Source: Candidatus Woesearchaeota archaeon CG_4_10_14_0_2_um_filter_33_13
GTDB lineage: Archaea; Nanobdellota; Nanobdellia; Woesearchaeales; GW2011-AR9
Direction of reading: 5' to 3'
Length of the DNA stretch: 37,563 nt
Assembly: GCA_002792115.1 (NCBI GenBank)
Contig: PFNQ01000022.1
Coordinates: 1 to 37,563 of the forward strand
In this document: positions 33,978-37,563 of the stretch, one piece after another
Layout of the letters: each line of letters opens with the position of its first letter
Numbering within the stretch: the first letter of the stretch is position 1
Position numbers and translations under genes: made by a program
The notes under the pieces: generated by a model
Told to the model about the DNA's origin: nothing
Seen by the model: only the letters and a program-made list of their open reading frames with translations
The model's database searches: none

Positions 33978-34496
33978 ATGCCTTGGTTAATAATCTTACA
34001 GAGTTTGTACTTTTTTCTTCCAGCATACATTGCTAATATGGCTCCAGTATTGTTCAAATGGTTACCAATACTTAATAGGCCGGTCTGGGAAAAAGGTTTA
34101 GGTACAAATAAAACCTGGCGTGGTTTAGTTGCAGCAACCCTTGTTGGAGGATTGGTATTCTCTCTACAGAAATTATTTCATAATACCGGATTTGTGCAAT
34201 TATCTTTGATTAACTACTCTGACTTTTCTGTTTTACTTGGATTTTTATTAGGATTTGGAGCAATAGCAGGGGATGCAGTAAAAAGTTATTATAAAAGAAA
34301 AATTGGAATTGCTCCAGGTAAACCGTGGATGCCTTTTGATCAGTTAGATTTTGTTATCGGTGGTTTAGCAGTTTCATTCTTTTTTTATGTACCTCCGGTT
34401 AGTATAATAATAGTACTATTACTATTTAGCCCATTCTTACACATAATTGTAAATCACTTTGGATATTGGTTAAAGATTAATAAAAGTAGATTTTAA
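33978..34496 (+). CDS. carS: CDP-archaeol synthase (CarS)
   Basis: 172 aa, membrane protein with about five hydrophobic helices. Signature: LGTNKTWRGLVAATLVGG, then GDAVKSYYKRKIGIAPGKPW and MPFDQLDFVIGG, as in the CDP-diglyceride synthetase superfamily and archaeal CarS. It activates the unsaturated di-ether lipid precursor with CTP to give CDP-archaeol at the membrane, the substrate for head-group transferases such as the CDP-alcohol phosphatidyltransferase at 35550-36107. Its presence means the cell has at least part of the archaeal ether-lipid pathway. The start is leaderless by its TATA-like box. Confidence 0.93.
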   Translation: MPWLIILQSLYFFLPAYIANMAPVLFKWLPILNRPVWEKGLGTNKTWRGLVAATLVGGLVFSLQKLFHNTGFVQLSLINYSDFSVLLGFLLGFGAIAGDAVKSYYKRKIGIAPGKPWMPFDQLDFVIGGLAVSFFFYVPPVSIIIVLLLFSPFLHIIVNHFGYWLKINKSRF

Positions 34497-34538
34497 TTTT
34501 ATTATACCCTAAACCAATATTCTCTAAGACAAAAATAC

Positions 34539-34548
34539 TTATAAATTA
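34539..34548 (+). promoter_or_regulatory. TATA-like box for the 324-aa unknown gene
   Basis: CTTATAAATT, centred about 26 nt before the ATG at 34569. Predicts a leaderless mRNA. Confidence 0.5.
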
Positions 34549-34568
34549 ATTCTTTCCCCACTTATAAA

Positions 34569-35543
34569 ATGACGGATTCACACTGGAGAAATTCTGCGTT
34601 CTTTGCGGGAGGAAAAGGTTTAGAAGCGCTAGTCGAAGGTAGAACTTACGATGTTGAATTTGAAAGCTTTGGTCAACCTTCTCGTATTGACGGCCAACTA
34701 GATCCTAAAGTAAAGATTACTGGGCCCAGTGGAACTGAATATTTTGGTTTTGTTTCTTTTAATCCTGCTCGGCTTCCAGGTTCAAATGAGGTTAGGCAGA
34801 GATTGATTGATAAAAATGATGGTGCAGGCCCACAAAAAGTAAGAGTATTCCGTTCACCTAAAAGCGGAGATCCGATCGGGCCTTATCTTTTACATGGTTT
34901 ACCAGAACAGAAATTTGACTTTACTCCCAGAGAAGCATTTACTGTTGTTCATGGAGAAATGGTTTATTTTGCAATTTGTACTGGATTTGGTGCAGGAGGT
35001 GATCCTCAATTAGTTGGTTATTCCTATAGTGGAGATGGAAGTTTTGAAAGAACTGTGGCTGGCTTTTTGAAACCAGTAAGATCAACTTCACCTTTATATC
35101 AAAGAGATCGCAACAGGGGGATAGCAGATACAATACTCACCGAAAAAATAGTTAAAGAAGTTTCTCCAGGTAACAAAATTTTGGTTTTGGATGCTACACT
35201 CGGTTCGGATGCAAGGACCAGAATTTTTGTTTCATTCATTAACTTTGCTGAAGGCATTCCCGCTTACGATGGCCGCCAAAGGCAATTGGTTACTCGTTAT
35301 ATGTCAGCAAGAGACTCAAGAAAACCATTAATACTCGATTTACCAATAATAAATACAGAATCTTTCGCCCGTTACGGAGAATGTGGTATTGGTTACGTCC
35401 ATTTTCCTAGTTCTAAAGGGGTAACGGATTTCTACAAACCAGTTTTTGTTACTGGCGCTGCTGATCTAAAAGGGAAATATGTTAACAGTGCAAGAGTAGT
35501 AGAAGATTTTGGAAATTTGTTCTTGGCCAAATTGGAACATTAA
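34569..35543 (+). CDS. Unknown soluble beta-rich protein
   Basis: 324 aa. No signal peptide, no membrane helix, no recognised domain. The sequence alternates strands with Gly/Pro turns: an N-terminal part with RTYDVEFESFGQPSRIDGQL and EYFGFVSFNPARLPGS, a middle FTVVHGEMVYFAICTGFGAG with GYSYSGDG, and a later NKILVLDATLGSDARTRIFV and YGECGIGYVHFPSS. The first two segments could be repeats of one beta-sandwich unit. The gene is a single leaderless unit between carS and the convergent phosphatidyltransferase gene, and no role follows from that. It is full length, with a T-rich gap after it. A candidate for structure prediction. Confidence 0.7.
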   Translation: MTDSHWRNSAFFAGGKGLEALVEGRTYDVEFESFGQPSRIDGQLDPKVKITGPSGTEYFGFVSFNPARLPGSNEVRQRLIDKNDGAGPQKVRVFRSPKSGDPIGPYLLHGLPEQKFDFTPREAFTVVHGEMVYFAICTGFGAGGDPQLVGYSYSGDGSFERTVAGFLKPVRSTSPLYQRDRNRGIADTILTEKIVKEVSPGNKILVLDATLGSDARTRIFVSFINFAEGIPAYDGRQRQLVTRYMSARDSRKPLILDLPIINTESFARYGECGIGYVHFPSSKGVTDFYKPVFVTGAADLKGKYVNSARVVEDFGNLFLAKLEH

Positions 35544-35549
35544 GTTAAT

Positions 35550-36107
35550 TTATTTTTTTCTTTCTAAAGAGTAATACGCAATTTGTTTAGCTAGAGAATA
35601 AATTAGGAATATTCCTGAGACTAAATAGGTACCATTAACAAATAATGCTGGATTTAATGGGGAAAAGATTAAAGCAACCCCCGTTCCTGTTCTTACAAAT
35701 ATTATTGGAGACTTCATCTCTGAGAAGAAATAGATAAGGTTTGTTAACAGAAAAATCCCCAATATTACTAACACATAATAATCTCCCAGATATAGATAAA
35801 TCTTCAATAATAATAACAAAGCAACAATCTGATCTCCAATATGGTCATAATAATCTCCAAATAAGGTTGGTTTAGTTAATCTTGCTACCACTCCATCAAA
35901 ACCATCGGCCACTAAATGAAGACAAAATAACACCACAAAAACGATATGGTTGTTAAATAAAAAGTAGCAAGATAATAATCCCAAAAGATGAGATAATGTT
36001 GTTAATTGATTTGCTGTAATCCCCCATTTGACTAATGGCTTAGCCATTCCATTGAAATATTTTGATCGGAATTTTCTGGTCCATTCCATATATTGAAGAT
36101 ATCTCAT
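35550..36107 (-). CDS. CDP-alcohol phosphatidyltransferase
   Basis: 185 aa from ATG 36107, several membrane helices. The family motif D-x2-D-G-x2-A-R-x(8)-G-x3-D-x3-D is present as ADGFDGVVARLTKPTLFGDY and then YDHIGD, but with seven residues instead of eight between AR and G. It transfers a phospholipid head group (for example inositol phosphate, serine or glycerol phosphate) to CDP-archaeol at the membrane; the substrate cannot be told. An in-frame upstream start (36197) would overlap the divergent Dph2-like gene and pass the promoter, so 36107 is chosen. It is leaderless by its TATA-like box (36127-36137). Confidence 0.87.
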   Translation of the reverse strand: MRYLQYMEWTRKFRSKYFNGMAKPLVKWGITANQLTTLSHLLGLLSCYFLFNNHIVFVVLFCLHLVADGFDGVVARLTKPTLFGDYYDHIGDQIVALLLLLKIYLYLGDYYVLVILGIFLLTNLIYFFSEMKSPIIFVRTGTGVALIFSPLNPALFVNGTYLVSGIFLIYSLAKQIAYYSLERKK

Positions 36108-36110
36108 AGA

Positions 36111-36141
36111 AATCTTTATATTAAACAAATATAAAAAGATT
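36111..36141. promoter_or_regulatory. Symmetric bidirectional promoter
   Basis: Arms AATCTTTATAT and ATATAAAAAGATT surround the centre and match at 10 of 11 outer positions. Each arm contains a TATA-like box: TTTATATTA (36115-36123) for the + gene at 36145 and TTTTTATATTT (36127-36137, minus) for the gene at 36107. Both genes start about 25 nt from their box. Confidence 0.5.
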
Positions 36142-36144
36142 GCT

Positions 36145-36804
36145 ATGGAACGATTGTTCATTGAAACAAAGTATCTTGGTACTTTAACTATCCCCAAATC
36201 AGTTTTAGAAAAGTTACCTCCTAAACTAATCCTAGCTATGCCGGTACAATTTTTGGGGCATCAAAAAGAAATTGTTTCACAACTAAAGAATGTTGGCAAG
36301 GATGTCATTATTTTCAAAAGTCATCATGGGAAGCATTCTGGACAAATCTTGGGTTGTGATATCTTAAGGTTTGATGTTGTCGCAGATGCTTTCTTTTACA
36401 TTGGAGATGGCAAATTTCATCCTACTGCTTTGTTATATGAGAATAACAAGCCTGTTTTTTGTTACAATCCTTTTGACAATTCTTTGATTGTTCGTACTTC
36501 AGAAGAATTAGAAAAGGTTCAACAAAAGAAAAAAGGACAAATGGCAAAGTTGGTAATCAGCAAAAATGTTGGGTTATTAATTACTACAAAACCAGGTCAA
36601 AATGAATTTAAACGAGTAGAAAATCTAAGAGAAAGATTAGAGAACAAAGGTAAATCCGTTTTTGTTTTCATTGCCGATGAGATTAACCTAACTCAGTTAG
36701 AGAACTTTAATTTTATTGATGTTTGGATAAATACTGCTTGTCCGAGGATAGTAGAAGACTTTAAGTGTCTTAACTTTACAGATTTAAAGAGTATTGGATA
36801 TTAA
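36145..36804 (+). CDS. Short Dph2-like protein lacking the first domain
   Basis: 219 aa. It matches the last two thirds of archaeal Dph2 (diphthamide synthase): QFLGHQKEI, then GQILGCDILRF with the domain-2 Cys, then YIGDGKFHPTALL, and in domain 3 WINTACPRIVEDF with its Cys. Archaeal Dph2 is about 330-340 aa; the N-terminal domain of about 110 residues with the first Fe-S Cys (GACD motif) is absent. The gene starts exactly at its leaderless promoter, so this is not a mis-called start. Dph2 normally makes the 3-amino-3-carboxypropyl group on the EF2 histidine using a radical [4Fe-4S] cluster held by three Cys, one per domain. With two, the function is doubtful or needs a partner. Confidence 0.82.
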   Translation: MERLFIETKYLGTLTIPKSVLEKLPPKLILAMPVQFLGHQKEIVSQLKNVGKDVIIFKSHHGKHSGQILGCDILRFDVVADAFFYIGDGKFHPTALLYENNKPVFCYNPFDNSLIVRTSEELEKVQQKKKGQMAKLVISKNVGLLITTKPGQNEFKRVENLRERLENKGKSVFVFIADEINLTQLENFNFIDVWINTACPRIVEDFKCLNFTDLKSIGY

Positions 36805-36819
36805 TTCTTCTGATTTTAG

Positions 36820-36846
36820 TTCTCTCGTCGGGTCTTCGACGGAGAA
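36820..36846. other. GC-rich hairpin after the Dph2-like gene
   Basis: Arms TTCTC(T)CGTCG and CGACGGAGAA pair over 10 bp with one bulged T, and the loop is GGTCTT. It stands out in AT-rich surroundings. It could end the upstream transcript or be an RNA element before the downstream promoter. Confidence 0.4.
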
Positions 36847-36854
36847 AAAGAAAG

Positions 36855-36863
36855 TTTTATATA
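36855..36863 (+). promoter_or_regulatory. TATA-like box for the H1-like gene
   Basis: TTTTATATA. Transcription start is expected near 36886, which gives a leader of about 46 nt. Confidence 0.5.
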
Positions 36864-36874
36864 CTCTAAAAAAT

Positions 36875-36886
36875 TATCTCGAGATA
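36875..36886. promoter_or_regulatory. 12-bp perfect palindrome at the H1-like transcription start
   Basis: TATCTCGAGATA ends at the inferred start site. Candidate operator. Confidence 0.4.
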
Positions 36887-36931
36887 GAAAAACAAAGTTT
36901 TTCCTAAAAGAGAAAAAGAGGAGGGATGAGA

Positions 36932-37306
36932 ATGGCTGAAGTTGTAGCAAAAACAGGTGTTAAGAAAGAATCTGGTTATCTATACTTTATAGATAAGTTA
37001 GGAAATGTGGCTCGTGCTGAAATGAGCAGGGCTGGTAGAAAGAAAGGTAAGGCTAAAAAAGAAGTTGTAGCTAAAACTGGTGTTAAAAAAGAATCTGGTT
37101 ATTTATACTTTATTGACAAAAAAGGAAATGTCTGTAGAGCAAAGATGGCTAGAGGAAGAAAAGCTGGCAAGAAGAAGGTCGCTAAGAAAGCAGTTAAGAA
37201 GGTAGTAAAGAAGACTGTTAAAAAGGCTGTTAAGAAAGTAGTTAAGAAGGTTGTTAAAAAAGTTGCAGCCAAGAAAAAAGCTCCTGCCAAGAAAAAAAAG
37301 CGATAA
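36932..37306 (+). CDS. Histone-H1-like basic protein with duplicated head domain
   Basis: 124 aa from ATG 36932; GAGGAGGG lies 6 nt upstream, whereas the ATG at 36926 directly touches it. Two nearly identical units of about 27 residues, VVAKTGVKKESGYLYFIDK- GNV-RA-M (residues 4-29 and 45-70), are joined by a basic linker. A tail of about 50 residues follows, made of KK-V-K/A repeats (KKVVKKTVKKAVKKVVKKVV) like bacterial and eukaryotic H1 tails. The two units are also alike in DNA (start-to-start 123 nt), so the duplication is recent. Likely role: DNA binding and chromatin compaction (inferred from composition). The head domain could be a beta hairpin that reads DNA. Confidence 0.8.
   Translation: MAEVVAKTGVKKESGYLYFIDKLGNVARAEMSRAGRKKGKAKKEVVAKTGVKKESGYLYFIDKKGNVCRAKMARGRKAGKKKVAKKAVKKVVKKTVKKAVKKVVKKVVKKVAAKKKAPAKKKKR
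36938..37147 (+). repeat. Internal tandem duplication in the H1-like gene
   Basis: The first copy begins GAAGTTGTAGC at 36938 and the second at 37061. They share long identical stretches (for example GAATCTGGTTAT) and differ mostly at third positions. Confidence 0.8.
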
Positions 37307-37343
37307 GTTCTAGTTTTTTATTTTTATTTTTTTAATTTTTTTT
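37307..37343 (+). terminator. T-rich terminator after the H1-like gene
   Basis: Three runs of T (GTTTTTTATTTTTATTTTTT and onward) follow the stop. Further A/T-rich sequence to 37415 separates it from a convergent gene; I see no gene in that gap. Confidence 0.55.
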
Positions 37344-37415
37344 AAGAAAGTTGCTATCTAGTTTTGGGTGTGTAATAATGTCTGAGATGTAAATACAGAA
37401 ATAAAAATAAAAAAA

Positions 37416-37563
37416 TTAGAACTCAGTTCTAACTGTCTGGTAACTTCTAATAGACTTAAGGGGGGTTGCGTGTTCAACTGGTGCACCATAACCAAATTTA
37501 CCGGCTACGACTTCTTGTACTAATAAACCATCTCTTGCATGATCTACATAATGAACTGGAACT
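37416..37563 (-). CDS. C-terminal part of a gene of unknown function, truncated by window edge
   Basis: 48 codons are open on the minus strand, ending at the stop codon at 37416-37418. The visible end reads VPVHYVDHARDGLLVQEVVA and later FGYGAPVEHATPLKSIRSYQ, closing TVRTEF. The sequence is well structured, and codon use matches the neighbours, so it is probably real. I do not recognise the family. It converges with the H1-like gene. Confidence 0.55.
   Translation of the reverse strand, partial: VPVHYVDHARDGLLVQEVVAGKFGYGAPVEHATPLKSIRSYQTVRTEF

Noticed and set aside
36108-36197. Longer N-terminus for the CDP-alcohol phosphatidyltransferase
   Set aside because: It runs through the bidirectional promoter and overlaps the divergent Dph2-like gene.

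Overview
The window is low-GC DNA from an archaeon, most likely a DPANN member of the Woesearchaeota/Pacearchaeota type (the phylum is my inference). Archaeal hallmarks seen directly are an exosome/proteasome gene cluster, a family B DNA polymerase with a C-terminal PCNA-binding motif, RNA polymerase subunit K, the ether-lipid enzyme CDP-archaeol synthase, Pth2, Rad50, DUF357 and a Dph2-like protein. Genes are packed tightly. No rRNA, tRNA, CRISPR array or insertion sequence was seen.

Layout. 1-9141 is a cell-surface region: a truncated lipoprotein gene, a small membrane-anchored Cys-rich protein, a 54-aa AbrB-like regulator that starts at TTG, and one giant gene (943-9141, 2732 aa) for a membrane-anchored beta-helix protein. 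9186-13903 is an information-processing cluster: SSB-like OB protein, RNase P subunit Pop5, proteasome alpha, SBDS, exosome Rrp4-Rrp41-Rrp42 and RpoK. 14047-17331 holds an OB-DHH (RecJ-like) phosphoesterase, DUF357, a TrmB-type regulator and Pth2. 17350-21673 holds a tandem thymidine-kinase-like protein divergent from rad50, which is followed by a frameshifted PD-(D/E)XK nuclease gene. 21676-28984 (minus strand) holds a PIN-PhoH ATPase with an unknown partner, a DUF1385 membrane protein, an HD hydrolase overlapping a PEP-mobile-domain protein, and DNA polymerase B. 29079-33721 holds a small unknown gene, two HIT-like proteins, and class II ribonucleotide reductase with its repressor NrdR. 33978-36804 holds CDP-archaeol synthase, an unknown protein, a CDP-alcohol phosphatidyltransferase and a short Dph2-like protein. 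The end carries a histone-H1-like basic protein with a duplicated head domain and a 5'-truncated gene of unknown function.

Gene expression. Almost every first gene of a transcription unit has a TATA-like box centred 24-29 nt upstream of its start codon, which predicts leaderless mRNAs. This pattern let me choose starts for several genes and reveal the AbrB-like one. The few leadered genes (giant surface protein, TrmB regulator, TK-like, nrdR, H1-like) have Shine-Dalgarno motifs, and several also carry dyad-symmetric sites around the inferred transcription start.

Most notable points are: a tandem pair of NrdR-box-like operators before nrdR in an archaeon; a tandem TK1 protein with two altered P-loops and an apparent AUA start; two HIT proteins both lacking the nucleophilic His; a Dph2 lacking its first iron-sulfur domain; the broken nuclease after rad50; a hendecad Cys-rich insert in the giant beta-helix protein; an extra beta-rich domain inside NrdJ; and the H1-like protein.
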